DNA of 64,000 nucleotides, from NCBI GenBank assembly GCA_026770575.1, contig MU657184.1:368131-432130 (forward strand), read 5' to 3'. Shown piece by piece: positions 1 to 10,189 of the stretch (positions are counted from its first letter, which is position 1; each line of letters starts with the position of its first letter). Source of the stretch: Pelagophyceae sp. CCMP2097. Taxonomy: Eukaryota; Sar; Pelagophyceae. The notes below the pieces were generated by a model that saw only the letters and a list, made by a program, of their open reading frames with translations, had not been told where the DNA came from and did no database searches. The translations under genes and the position numbers were made by a program.

Positions 1-1
1 G

Positions 2-3000
2 CCGACGGCCGCACCAACACCGCAACCGACGGCCGCGCCGACCCCCTTGCCGACGCCTGCGCCGACGCTGCAACCGACGGCCCAGCCGACACTCCAACCG
101 ACGGCCAAGCCAACAACCCCGCCGACACTCCAACCGACGCCTGTGCCAACGCCCGTGCCAACGCCCGCGCCGACGCTGCAACCGACGCCCAAGCCGACGC
201 CCAAGCCGACGGCCACGCCGACAGCCACGCCGACGCCCGCGCCCTCTGCGGAGCCATCGGCCGCGCCGACGCCGCCACCGACGCCGCAACCGACGCCCGA
301 GCCCTCGGCGCAACCGACGCCCGAGCCTTCGTCGGTGCCTACGCGACGGCCGTCGCACGCTCCGACGAGATTCCCGTCGTCCTTGCCGACAGCGGTGCCG
401 ACGGGCGCTCCGACGGACCACCCCACCTCAGCTCCGACGTCGAGTCCATCGCCGAAGCCATCTTCGACGCCGACCGGCGTCCCGACGCCGCCTCCGACGC
501 CGAATCCGACGTCGCCGTCGGCGGCGCCGAGCGGCGCGCCGACGAGCGACCCGACGGCGGCGCCCACGTCGATCCCGGCCAGTGCGCCGACGACGGCGCC
601 GACGACGACGACATCGGCGCCGACGGCCAATCCCCCGACCCGAGTGCCGACAGCCGCACCGACAGCGGCACCCACCGCGGCGCCGACAGCGGCACCCACC
701 GCGGCGCCGACAGCAGCGCCGTCTGCGGCGCCTACCGCGCAGCCGACGGCGGCGCCTACTACCGCACAACCGACGGCTGTACCGACCGCGGCACCCACCG
801 CGGCGCCCACCGCGGCGCCTACTGTGGCGCCCACCGCGGCACCGACGGCGGCGCCGACAGCGGTGCCGTCTGTGGCGCCGACGGTGGCACCCACCGCGCA
901 GCCGACGGCGCCGCCGACAGCTGCGCCGACGGCGGCGCCCACCACTGTGCCGACTGCGGCGCCAACTGCGGCGCCAACTGCGGCGCCAACTGCGGCGCCG
1001 ACTGCGGTGCCGACAGCGGCGCCGTCTGCGGCGCCCACTGCGCAGCCGACGGCCGCACCCACCGCGGCGCCCACAGCGGCGCCCACAGCGGCGCCGTCTG
1101 CGGGGCCGTCTGCGGCGCCCACTGCGCAGCCGACGGCCGCACCCACCGCGGCGCCCACAGCGGCGCCCACAGCGGCGCCGTCTGCGGGGCCGTCTGCGGC
1201 GCCCACTGCGCAGCCGACGGCCGCACCCACCGCGGCGCCCACAGCGGCGCCCACAGCGGCGCCGTCTGCGGGGCCGTCTGCGGCGCCCACTGCGCAGCCG
1301 ACGGCCGCACCCACCGCGGCGCCCACAGCGGCGCCCACAGCGGCGCCGTCAGCGGGGCCGTCTGCGGTGCCCACCGCGCAGCCGACGGCGGCACCGACGG
1401 CGGCACCCACCGCGGCGCCAACGGCTGCGCCGACAGCGGCGCCCATCGCGGTGCCGACAGCGGCGCCGTCTGCGGCGCCGACGGTGGTGGCGCCCACCTT
1501 GCGGCCGACAGCCGCACCGACGGCGGCACCCACCGCGCGGCCGACTCAAGCGCCGAGCGGCGGCTCGAGTGGCGCGCCCTCCGTGTCTCCGAGCAGCGCG
1601 CCGACGCGCATCCTTGGCGCCTCGCTCACGGCCGTGCCGTCGGCCGTGCCGTCGGCTGCGCCGACGGCCGCGCCGACGGCCGCCCCTGCGTCGACGGCCG
1701 AACCCGACAGAATTCTCGCAAAAAGGCCTTCCGCTGCGCCGACGGACGCGCCCACGCCCTCGCCGACGGCCCTTCCAGCGCCTGCGCCGACGGCCGCGCC
1801 GACGCACACGCCGACGGCCGCGCCGACGGCCGCGCCTGCGTCGACGGTGGCGCGGTCGCCCGACCCCACGGCCGCGCCGTCGACGTCGCCGACGATGTCA
1901 CCAACGGCGCCGCCGGCCGGGGCTCCGTCGCGAGTCCCCACCCCTGTACCGGCGAGCGGCCCGACGAGCGCGCCGAGTGGCGCGCCGACGGTGACGCCAA
2001 CGCGTCCTCCCTGGACAAACCCGACGCCGGCTCCCAGTGCCTGGCCAACGGCTGTGCCGACGGTTTATTCCTCAGTGTCACCGACGACTTCGCCGACGGT
2101 CGCTCCGATGGCGTCCACGGTCGCGCCGACGGTCGCTCCCACGGCGCCGACGGTCGCTCCAACGGCGCCGACGACTTCGCCCACGGTCGCGCCCACGGTC
2201 GCTCCGACAGCCCCCATGGCCGCTCAGACGGTGGCGCCAACGACGGCGACGACGGCGCCGACAAGCACGCCGAGCGAGTCTCCGACGGCGTCGCTGTCGG
2301 CGATGCCGACGGTTGCGCCCGCGGGATCCCCGACGGCATCTCCGACGGCCGTACCTACGGCCGTACCGACGCAAACCGCCGCGCCACCGACAACGTCGAC
2401 TGCCACTCTGACTCCGGCTCCGACTCGGGCGCGCGCGGAGGCGGTCGTCGCGTACAGCGGCGAGGCGAGGCTCGCGGGCCTTTCGCGGGCGGACTTTGGC
2501 CGCGAGGAGTCGGCGGCGTTCGTCTCGGCGCTGGCGAGCCTGCTCAACGCGACTGTCAACGTGACGTCCGTGACGGAGACGGATCGACGGCGCCTCGACG
2601 AGGGCCGCGCAGAGACGGGCGTCGAGGTGGACTTTGACATTCTCATCGAGGACGGCTCGACGACGACGCCAGACGAGCTCACGGTGAACGTTCAAAACTT
2701 CGAAGCGCGGCCGGCCCTGCTCTTTGCCAAGCTCGCCGCTGTATATCCGCGGTTCGCGACGGTGACGGCGTCCGTCGTCATCGTCGCCGGGCCCCCGAGC
2801 CCCGCGCCGACCAACAAGCCGAGCCCCGCGCCGAGCGCCGCGCGGAGCACCGCGCCAAGCACCGCGCCGAGCTCCGCGCCGACGCAGGGCGCCGACATGG
2901 ACGGTGCCACCGTCGCCGCGCGGCCGACGCCCGGGCCGACGGTGGCGCCCGCCGCCGACGCGCCGACGGCCGTTCCGACGGCGCACGCGAAGCGCGACGG

Positions 3001-3286
3001 CGCGAAAGGCCCGGTCCTCCTCCTCACCACCGCGCAGGCCATCATCATCGCCGTCGTTATCCTGCTCACGGGCGCCGCAGTGGCGCTGTCGTGCCGGCTG
3101 ATGCGGGCTCAGCGCAAGAATCGCATCTACGTGGCGTCGTCGCTCGGCGCGCACAACAAGAAGGGAAGCCGGAGGCGGTCCCTCAGCAGCCTCCGGAACG
3201 TGCTCCTTGGCGCGGAGCCGCCGACGCCCAAGAGGCCGAATCGCGACTTGAACCGCGTCAAGTATATCGTGCACCCCGTCGGCTAG
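2..3286 (+). CDS. Pro-Thr-rich repeat membrane protein (5' partial)
   Basis: The frame is open from base 2, so the gene begins left of the window. About 800 residues are tandem PTAA/PTPA/PSAA tetrapeptides, a low-complexity, probably rigid and O-glycosylated stalk. From about base 2430 a non-repetitive module of roughly 120 residues follows (starts AVVAYSGEARLAGLS), with alternating hydrophobic strands and an N-glycosylation NVT site; it looks like a small SEA-type or similar extracellular domain, but I cannot name the family. A second short PSPAPS linker, one membrane segment (IIIAVVILLTGAAVALS, near base 3045) and a basic cytosolic tail of about 60 residues end the protein. It is therefore read as a type I surface or wall-associated glycoprotein. 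The long ORFs in other frames here are shadows of the GC-rich repeat. Confidence 0.8.
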   Translation, partial: PTAAPTPQPTAAPTPLPTPAPTLQPTAQPTLQPTAKPTTPPTLQPTPVPTPVPTPAPTLQPTPKPTPKPTATPTATPTPAPSAEPSAAPTPPPTPQPTPEPSAQPTPEPSSVPTRRPSHAPTRFPSSLPTAVPTGAPTDHPTSAPTSSPSPKPSSTPTGVPTPPPTPNPTSPSAAPSGAPTSDPTAAPTSIPASAPTTAPTTTTSAPTANPPTRVPTAAPTAAPTAAPTAAPTAAPTAAPSAAPTAQPTAAPTTAQPTAVPTAAPTAAPTAAPTVAPTAAPTAAPTAVPSVAPTVAPTAQPTAPPTAAPTAAPTTVPTAAPTAAPTAAPTAAPTAVPTAAPSAAPTAQPTAAPTAAPTAAPTAAPSAGPSAAPTAQPTAAPTAAPTAAPTAAPSAGPSAAPTAQPTAAPTAAPTAAPTAAPSAGPSAAPTAQPTAAPTAAPTAAPTAAPSAGPSAVPTAQPTAAPTAAPTAAPTAAPTAAPIAVPTAAPSAAPTVVAPTLRPTAAPTAAPTARPTQAPSGGSSGAPSVSPSSAPTRILGASLTAVPSAVPSAAPTAAPTAAPASTAEPDRILAKRPSAAPTDAPTPSPTALPAPAPTAAPTHTPTAAPTAAPASTVARSPDPTAAPSTSPTMSPTAPPAGAPSRVPTPVPASGPTSAPSGAPTVTPTRPPWTNPTPAPSAWPTAVPTVYSSVSPTTSPTVAPMASTVAPTVAPTAPTVAPTAPTTSPTVAPTVAPTAPMAAQTVAPTTATTAPTSTPSESPTASLSAMPTVAPAGSPTASPTAVPTAVPTQTAAPPTTSTATLTPAPTRARAEAVVAYSGEARLAGLSRADFGREESAAFVSALASLLNATVNVTSVTETDRRRLDEGRAETGVEVDFDILIEDGSTTTPDELTVNVQNFEARPALLFAKLAAVYPRFATVTASVVIVAGPPSPAPTNKPSPAPSAARSTAPSTAPSSAPTQGADMDGATVAARPTPGPTVAPAADAPTAVPTAHAKRDGAKGPVLLLTTAQAIIIAVVILLTGAAVALSCRLMRAQRKNRIYVASSLGAHNKKGSRRRSLSSLRNVLLGAEPPTPKRPNRDLNRVKYIVHPVG
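1045..1393 (+). repeat. 84-bp coding minisatellite, four copies
   Basis: Within the PT-rich gene an 84-bp unit (28 codons, ending APSAGPSAAPTAQ) is repeated four times almost without change, the last copy carrying a Ser-Ala-Val variant. The near identity at third codon positions shows recent tandem duplication, unlike the diverged tetrapeptides on either side. Confidence 0.85.
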
Positions 3287-3636
3287 TGCCCATGCGTTTT
3301 TCGATTTTGTACGTGTAAACGACCGACCCGATTGTGCCCTGCGAAGCCCCTAATACTATGCTCAATACTATGCTCAATCCTATGCCTGGCCCGCGGCGAA
3401 AGGGACTCGCGGCCTGCATATCGCGGCGCTCAAAGAAGCCCCCTCCGAGTCGGCACCAAACGCATTGCTCTGGGAAGCGGAAGCGGGCGTTTGCGAGGAG
3501 GTGGCAGTCGTTTGCGAGGTGGCGGTCGTTTGCGAGGTTTTTTTTTTTTTTTTTTTGCGAGGTTTGGGGAGCCTCCGTCGTCCTGGCCTCGGCCGGCAGG
3601 CCTTTCAAAAGCGGGGACGATTACAGGCGCTCCGTC
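3287..3636. repeat. Intergenic short tandem repeats with T19 run
   Basis: This 350-bp gap between convergent genes has no credible ORF. It holds three 12-bp units of the type CTCAATACTATG (3349-3384), and four copies of GTTTGCGAGG (3489-3498, 3510-3519, 3528-3537, and one ending at 3562). Between the last two copies the T tract has grown to 19 T (3538-3556). It may also contain the 3' ends of both flanking transcripts. Confidence 0.8.
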
Positions 3637-4742
3637 TCAATGGAGTCGGAGCAGGAGGCTGAATGCGGCTATTGCGGCGGCGGCGCGGCGCGGTGCGAGC
3701 GTGGAAGCGGCGTCTGGGATGCCCGGCGTGCACCGTCCATCTATATTGCGGAAACCTTTGTCCTTGAAGCCGTTGCGGTAGGGCTGGCCCGGGAAGAAGT
3801 CTCGCATGTAGCGGCCGTAGTCGGCTAGAACTTCCGGGGCGCCTCCGTTGAACCACTCTGTTCGGCCGCAGCGGTGCAAGGATTTATCGTAATTGCACGC
3901 CTTGAAGAAGTTCTTGCACGCCGACCGGCATAGCGCCACGGACTTGTGCTCCCCGGTCCGGGCGTCGATGTGGCACCGCGGGAAGTTGGTGTAGCAAAAA
4001 TACCGTCGGAGGGCCTCGCGGCAGTCTTGGTTGTGGTGCATTCGAACTTCAATTGGATACCCGACGCAGCCCCCATGCTCGGCGTCGCCGTTGGCGGTGC
4101 AGACGGGGTAGTCGCACCTCTTCGGGTCCACCTCGGAGTCGGCGCAGTTGCCCTCGTCGTACTCGTTAACCTCGCGGCGTTGGAACTGCTCGTCCCGCTC
4201 CACAGCCAGCCGCCAGTCGATGAGCCACTCCATCGTCTACGAACAAAGCAAGTCAACGAGGCGTCCAAAAGGACCGGGGCGCACGACGGCCGGGGAGACG
4301 CACCTCGTAGACCCACGAGTCCTTGTTCAGGATGGTATGGTTCGTAAACCGGCCTTCGGGAAACTCGGGCGACGGGTCGATGCGGATCTTCGCCTTGTAC
4401 CGCTCCGACCACGGCGCAGTAGCGTTGCTGCGTTGGTGGGTCGCGGGCGAATAGCGGGGGCCGCGAGGGGGACTCACACGAGTTCCATTTCCGGCACGCA
4501 AGCCGGATACCGCACCCACTTCTGGCAGTGCGGCATCATCGTCGTGCGGTAATTGAACGTGTCGACTTTGGTCCACCCGGCGCCGAGGTCCTCGTACCCG
4601 GGGTCGAACTTGGAGTCGCAGACGCCGCTACAAACGACAAGGCTCTGGACTCCAAAGGCAATGCAGGAGCAGACCTGTCGGTGCCGTGGAGCACGCAGCC
4701 GTGCGCGACGTACAGGGCCGCGCAGACCAATACTCGAATCAT
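3637..4742 (-). CDS. Secreted Frizzled-like cysteine-rich protein
   Basis: Four exons join in frame: 4742-4675, 4627-4478, 4427-4304 and 4236-3637, giving 313 residues. Introns are 47, 50 and 67 bp with GT-AG ends. The first exon encodes a signal peptide (MIRVLVCAALYVAHGCVLHG). The rest has about sixteen cysteines. The last exon carries CREALRRYFCYTNFPRC followed by CRSACKNFFKAC, which matches the C-x8-C...C-x3-C pattern of the Frizzled/Smoothened CRD fold. Two NxT/NxS glycosylation sites precede it (NAT, NHT). The C-terminus ends in a hydrophobic stretch (AAAIAAFSLLL) that could be a GPI signal. The domain call is inferred from the cysteine pattern; ligand and role are unknown. It is divergent from the sulfotransferase-like gene. 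Confidence 0.75.
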
Positions 4743-4825
4743 CCACGCCGCGCGCGCAGCCTCCGCCGAGGCGCGCCAACCCTGGGAGAAATCCGCTAAA
4801 CTTTAGCGACGACGCTTTTTTTATC
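4743..4825. promoter_or_regulatory. Compact bidirectional promoter region
   Basis: Only 83 bp separate the start codons of the CRD gene (minus, 4742) and the sulfotransferase-like gene (plus, 4826). Both promoters and 5' leaders must lie here or overlap coding sequence. No TATA box is obvious; a T7 run lies just before the plus-strand ATG. Confidence 0.5.
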
Positions 4826-6133
4826 ATGGCGCGGCAAGGTGATTTGGGCCCGCGAGCGACCGCGGTCGGAGCAAGGCCGGCCACCGCTCCGCGGCGCCCG
4901 TTTCGGGAGGACGCCGAGGCTTGGTGCGTCAAGGCGGTCCTCTTCGGCGTCTTCGTCGCTCCGTTCGTCTTCGGCGCGTACGCCTACGTCGCCTACGTGC
5001 GCGGCATGGAGCTGGCGCCCGTTTCGGCGTGGGCGGCGCCGGCGCTGCGGCTGCCCGTGCGCGTCGGCGGCGACGGGAGCGTGGTCCTGTGCGACGTCGA
5101 CTACGCCGCCTACCGCAACGAGCCGTCCAGGTTCCCCTTCTTCTCCCAGATGAGCCGAAATTGCGACAAAGCCACGTACCTCTTGCGCAGCCAAGTCCTC
5201 GCCTTTGACGCGGCCGCCGACAAAACGCGTTTGGCGCTCGTGTTCCACTCGTCGCGGTGCGGGTCCACCCTCGTGGGCAACATGCTCGCCGCGTCGCGTG
5301 GACACCGCGTCGTCTCCGAGCCGCGCGCAGTGGAGCAGGCACTCCAGACGGGGGACGACGCCGTCCTCCGAGCAGTCGTCAAACTCTACGCCGCCGGCGC
5401 CACGCCGGGCGAGACGCTCGTCCTCAAGCTGGCGCCGCAGGTCGCCCTCGCCCATTTCGCCACGCTCCTCCGCGTCTTTCCCGACGCGCCGTATCTGTTC
5501 CTCTACCGCGACCCAGGCGCCACCCTGCATTCGCTCCTGCGCCAGAACCCGCTGCTCCAGGGCGTTTCGCTGCCGGCGCCCGTCGCGCAGCTCTACAACT
5601 GGGTCCGCGGCCGGGCGATGATCGCGGCGCCGTGCCTCGAAGCGATATATAACCCACACCCGGAATTCAACGCCCAGCGAAGCGCAGTCGCCGCCCGACT
5701 CGCCGCGCGCCCGCCGGGTCGCAAAGCGGGTGACGTCGACTTTTGCGCTGCGTGGCTCGCGGCCATCTGCACCGCCGCGCTCGACGCAAGCGCCCTCGCC
5801 GGCAACGGCGCGAGAGGCTTGTTCCTCGAATACGACGCGAAACGCCTCGCGGACGACGTCCTCGACTCCGTCGTGCCGCACTTCCGCTCCGAGGCGCCCG
5901 GCGACGACGCCGCGGCCATGCGCCGCGCCGCCTCGCACTACTCCAAGGCCGGCATGTTTACACTCTCGAAATGGAGCGCTTTGAAAGGTCTCTACCAGCG
6001 GACCTGGGAACCCCGAGACGAAGCGCGGCATCACGACGCGTTTTCGGCCGCCACCGAGGCCCTCGCCTTCCCGGAATTGATGCGACGCCTCCGCGCCGCC
6101 AACGCCACCGACCCATCCTGCGACGCCGAGTAA
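4826..6133 (+). CDS. Membrane-bound sulfotransferase-like protein
   Basis: The ATG at 4826 gives 435 residues without introns; the frame is open further upstream but that part overlaps the divergent gene. A basic N-terminal tail precedes one membrane segment (VLFGVFVAPFVFGAYAYVAY), so type II topology is likely. The luminal domain starts with a P-loop, FHSSRCGSTLVGNML, corresponding to the 5'-phosphosulfate-binding loop of PAPS sulfotransferases. YLFLYRDPGATLHSLL matches the 3'-phosphate-binding R...S region. Conserved SEPR follows the P-loop. The acceptor substrate cannot be told. Similar P-loop proteins of algae often act on glycans, which fits a Golgi location, but this is inference. Confidence 0.75.
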   Translation: MARQGDLGPRATAVGARPATAPRRPFREDAEAWCVKAVLFGVFVAPFVFGAYAYVAYVRGMELAPVSAWAAPALRLPVRVGGDGSVVLCDVDYAAYRNEPSRFPFFSQMSRNCDKATYLLRSQVLAFDAAADKTRLALVFHSSRCGSTLVGNMLAASRGHRVVSEPRAVEQALQTGDDAVLRAVVKLYAAGATPGETLVLKLAPQVALAHFATLLRVFPDAPYLFLYRDPGATLHSLLRQNPLLQGVSLPAPVAQLYNWVRGRAMIAAPCLEAIYNPHPEFNAQRSAVAARLAARPPGRKAGDVDFCAAWLAAICTAALDASALAGNGARGLFLEYDAKRLADDVLDSVVPHFRSEAPGDDAAAMRRAASHYSKAGMFTLSKWSALKGLYQRTWEPRDEARHHDAFSAATEALAFPELMRRLRAANATDPSCDAE

Positions 6134-8504
6134 CGTCCGTATGGCTTTTAGAGGGTCGTCGATAATGCGAGCACTGTTGCCTGCCTCTGCAACTCGAAGG
6201 AGGGCATCGTCGCACACCCCGACTGCAATTCTTCTAAAGGATGGGGCCTTGTTGATCAAGAAGGGTCCTTGCTTTTGCGATTTCTTGACCGGAGCCCGCA
6301 CGTCGTCGATGACGAAACACTTGAGAGAGGGAAGAAGCCCCCCTCCAGCTGCGCCACCCGCTGCCTCCTGCTGGATCGAGGAATCGCTGAGGTTGCGCCG
6401 TTGTTCAAGGCCCGAGGCGGCGGCGCGGCGGTCCGCGGTCCGTCGCGGACGGCACGGCTTTGCGGCTTTGCGGCGCGGGCGCGGCTGCGGCAGGCGCGGG
6501 CGCTCGACTGGGCCGCGGGCGAGGTCTAGTACTCCGTCGACGCGGCCGGGCCACGCGGACGTCGCGCCCGCCGTGCGGCTCGCAGGAAAACGACCGTGGC
6601 CCCTCGCTGCTATGAACTGCGGCTGGCGGCACGGCGACGTCCGGCACGCAGCCCCTGCCCTCGCTCGCGGCATCGACGGGTCGGGGCCCAGCGCGTGGCG
6701 CCGCCGCTGGGGCCTGAAGGAAGGCGGGCGGCCACAGAGTCGACGGTGCTGCATAGAGCCGCGTTTATCGGCCTGCCATCCCCGCAGCGCGATGTCTTCT
6801 TTCGGCGTCCGTCGCCATCGGCCTTCAGGTCGGTTGCGGCGCCAGCGCCTGGCGGAGGGAAGGATGCACCATCGTGCCCCGGATCCCTCCTGAGTGCTTC
6901 CCCAGGGTCCATCGGGTCCAGGGGGAAACGCGTTGCGCTGCGCTGCGGCAGAGTGCCGCGCGTGGATGTTCCGACGGGTCTTTGGAAGGTGCTTCCATGG
7001 CCTGTGCGGACGCAACGATGCCTGCGTGTGCATCGAGCCGTCGTGCACATCATGCTCGTCCGTGGTGAGCCGGAAGGGCCGAAAAAGTCGGATGCACGGT
7101 CTAAAAAATGTGAAGGAAAAGTGTGGCTCCAAGACGATTCGACGGAGCGTCCCGCCGCGCGCTCTGCCGGCCCGCGCCGTACAGTGCTTAGATAGTGGTA
7201 GGCTCTCGGCCCCTGCGGGGCCCTATGCGAGCGAAGACGGGACGGCGCGGCTCTGGAATGTCGCGCTCTGACGTCGAACCTCGGCGGTGCAAGCCGGCCG
7301 CGGAGCCGCCGGCCGCTCCCAGAAGCCCTCGTCACCAGAAATCCGTACCCCAACCTGATTCTTAACGAAACGGCATCTTCCTCAACGGTGGGACTGTCGC
7401 TGTGATCCTCGAGCAGGGGCGCCCTCCGACGGCGGCTGTCGAGACGTGCCCATGGGGAGCGCGGGCCTCGCATCCTTGGGCAGCCTGATCGTTTGCAGAG
7501 GCGCCTCTCTCGAGATCGGGGCCTGCCACTTTGTGTGTATGTTCTTCGGCGCCTCTGAGACGGAGGAAGCTCGCTTGGGTGACGAGGGGACCTTCCTTCC
7601 TTGCGGAGCACTCAAATTTGCCATCGTGATCCAACGTCGACCACAAAGGGGGGTCCTTTGCAGCCTCGCCTCGTTTCCCCGGCGGCGGGCCTCTGGAGCA
7701 CGCGTGCCGATGGCGGCTCCGGCAAAAGCGCTGTAGACGTGTTGATCATCACATGCACACAGTGTCCTGAGTCGGCGAGGCTCCGCTGGTGGCGTCAAGT
7801 CTCCACTGTATAATTGAGTGTCCTCACGGCCTGGACACGCCTGGCTTGATGGCGGCTCTATGGTCATGCCCTTTTGGGCCAGCCCCACGCAGGGTGGATT
7901 TCCAGCAAGCAATGTCGCCGCCTCGAAAACCGACCCCGGCCTTGCTTGGATGACCAGAACACTCTTTGAAATAACCACGACACTCCTTTTCGTCCAGCAC
8001 TCGCCGGCCTCACCTAGAGTGACACGCGTCGTGACTCCTGGAGCCGAGCACTCGCCGGACGCATGGAGAGCGCATCGCCCGCGCTCGCGGCCGGACCCTC
8101 GGACCTTCGAATATCTTGACCCTTGGCCCACTTCCGACCTCCCACCGGCCGCTGCGGACCCTATCTGGGATGACACCGCGTCAGCCCGACGCCACCGTGC
8201 GATGATGCAGCGGAGGCTCGAAACTGCTGGTGAAGCCTCAGAGAGATGCAGCATCAGACAAGCCCCCTCAAAGTTCGAAACTCATTAAAATGCCGCGGGC
8301 TCAGACAGTCATTGAAGAGGCCGGCGGCACGCGAAGAGGCCGGCGGCCCGTGGGCGGCCTCGACGCGGCACTGTGCGTACGACGAGGCGTGGGACCCGGC
8401 CTTGCGTGCGGCCTTGGACGCGGGAGCTTTAAGAGTACAATTGTATGACATTATGATGTTGTAAGGGCTCACATGCGCCAGAGGCCTCCGGCGTGTGGCC
8501 TCGC
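6134..8504. other. Gap of 2.4 kb without a convincing gene
   Basis: Several long ORFs exist on both strands (for example minus 7382-8254 and plus 6141-6893), but none shows a recognisable domain, a clean start or repeat-free protein-like composition. GC is somewhat lower than in coding neighbours. A divergent or lineage-specific gene, a long UTR or a decayed mobile element could be here; I see no terminal repeats. Confidence 0.4.
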
Positions 8505-9551
8505 TCAGGCGTTTCGGGCGCGCCTGGCGATCTTTCCCGCGAGCTGTCGGATTGCAGGCGTCGCGGACTTGTCGCCTTTGGCCTCTGTTCTTTTATAAGA
8601 GCGCATCGCCTCGGCGTAGTCCTCTTCGACGCCGTGGCCCTTTGACAAGCACATGCCCAAATTGCACATCGCGTTCATGTTGCCCTGCGCCGCGGCGCGG
8701 CGCCACCACTTTACGGCGACGTCGTGCGACTGCTCGATGCCTTCACCTTGAAAGTAACACATGGCCAGATTCGACTCCGCGGGAGGAAAGCCCTGGTCCG
8801 TGGCCAGGCGCCACCACGTTGCGGCGGTAAAGTGGTCGATCTCGACGCCCTCGCCGTATTGATAGCATCGCCCGACGGCGAACTGTCCCTGTGCGTGGCC
8901 TTGCTTCGCCGCCAGCATAAAGAGCGAAAACTGCTTGTTGAACCCCTGCACGAGGCCATATTGGCCTTGCTTGTAGGCCTCGCCGAGCGCGTTCGCCGCT
9001 TCGGCGTTGCCCTTGGCCACGTGCCGCCGCAGGTTTTTAATCACTTCGGCCACCGACCGCGGCGCCGACGTCCGGCAGAGCGGGCTCTTGTCGCTGTGCT
9101 CAAGGCACTTGTAGGTGCAGCCTGTGCACAGTAACTTGGTGCAACAAGAGTAGAACTGCCGACTGCCGGTGCCGTCGATCGGCAGCAGGTCCAGGCAGAT
9201 GGCGCACGTGCCGCGCCAGGACTGCACGTCGCCGTTCAACGCACTGGACTTGACCACTGCCGTCGGCCCAACAGCCGGTAAGCGCGCCGCCGCCGTGGAA
9301 CCGTCCGCCGACACAAAGTCCGCGACAATGGGCGGCTCCTCCTTAATCTTCACCTTCAGTGGCATGAGCTCGTCGAGGAGCCGGTCCTGGAACGCGGAGG
9401 CCATCTGACTGCACGCCTTGTTGTGCCCTCCTTTCCAGTCTACGAGCTGGCACGCCTTGGAGCAGTAGTGCCGGGATTTGCACTTGGTGCACTGCTTGCC
9501 GCCCGGCTCGTCGCAGACGCAGCACGGCTGGCGCCCCGGGGCGTCGGCCAT
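8505..9551 (-). CDS. MYND finger, RING-like finger and SEL1-repeat protein
   Basis: A single exon of 348 residues from the ATG at 9551 (an upstream in-frame start at 9623 is possible). Order: MYND zinc finger at about residues 9-46 (CCVCDEPGGKQCTKC, then HYCSKACQLVDW and HNKAC); a second zinc-binding module beginning CAICLDLL and continuing with CCTKLLCTGCTYKC, RING-like but with the last Cys pair incomplete; then four to five SEL1 repeats (for example AAKQGHAQGQFAVGRCYQYG). MYND-SEL1 proteins are a common expanded family in marine microalgae and are thought to be protein-interaction adaptors or part of ubiquitin systems; no substrate can be assigned. Confidence 0.88.
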   Translation of the reverse strand: MADAPGRQPCCVCDEPGGKQCTKCKSRHYCSKACQLVDWKGGHNKACSQMASAFQDRLLDELMPLKVKIKEEPPIVADFVSADGSTAAARLPAVGPTAVVKSSALNGDVQSWRGTCAICLDLLPIDGTGSRQFYSCCTKLLCTGCTYKCLEHSDKSPLCRTSAPRSVAEVIKNLRRHVAKGNAEAANALGEAYKQGQYGLVQGFNKQFSLFMLAAKQGHAQGQFAVGRCYQYGEGVEIDHFTAATWWRLATDQGFPPAESNLAMCYFQGEGIEQSHDVAVKWWRRAAAQGNMNAMCNLGMCLSKGHGVEEDYAEAMRSYKRTEAKGDKSATPAIRQLAGKIARRARNA

Positions 9552-10189
9552 CGATCCTGGCGGTCCGTCGGGTGTGCAACCTTGCGCGTTTGTCAATGTC
9601 GTCTTTGTTCGGGAGAGATCCACTCACCAGTGCCGTCGACAAATCGAGGCAAGGGTCGCGCGCGCGTATCGCGTGCCGGGGAAACAAGCCGAGACGCGCG
9701 CGCGCAAGGTGAAAGGCCGAGCTCGCGAGAAGCGGAATTCCGCGAACTGAGTCTGATGACTCGGAGCTCATGCATGAGGCATGAGGCATGAGTGTCAATG
9801 AGTGTTTTTATTGGAGCGAAAGGGTCTTAAACTAAACAAATCCTCTTAAAGAAGGTTTTATTGACCTTAAGAAGCGCTTCACTGAGCCTTCAGCTTAGTA
9901 GAGGTAAGCGGGTGGCTGCCTTAAGCTGGCGTCGCGCATGCCCCTCGGTGGTCCTGCCGCGGTCCTCAAATCCCTCCTCCCTCCTCAGTGGCCCCAGGAC
10001 CGAGACCACGTCCAGGTTGTCGATTCGACGAGGTCCGGAGGAAGCGCGTAGGAAGCGCGTCCGCCGCAGATCCGCCTTAGTGCCGTGAAAAGTGCCCCAC
10101 CGACGGGCGCGCTGCTTGCCGAGAGTCGAGTCGGGCCTGCTTCGCGGCGGGCATCCCAACTGCCCTCGCGCGCCGCCTCACGGGCGCGG
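9552..10189. other. Intergenic, no gene seen
   Basis: The gap holds a locally AT-richer stretch (about 9790-9900) with two TTTTATTG motifs and runs of AAA/CTT, which probably covers the 5' flank of the MYND gene and the 3' end of the kynurenine monooxygenase gene. ORFs here are short and featureless. Confidence 0.5.

Noticed and set aside
339..2339. Long ORFs in other frames and on the minus strand across the PT-rich gene
   Set aside because: They are Arg/Ala/Ser-rich translations of the same GC-rich tandem repeat and share its period; only the PT frame continues into a real domain, membrane segment and stop.
4796..7132. A 778-codon minus-strand ORF
   Set aside because: It is antisense to the sulfotransferase-like gene for half its length, and the remainder has no domain or sensible composition; antisense ORFs of this size are expected at this GC content.
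7382..8254. A 290-codon minus-strand ORF in the gap
   Set aside because: It has no recognisable motif, signal or compositional bias of a protein, and an overlapping ORF of similar quality exists on the plus strand.
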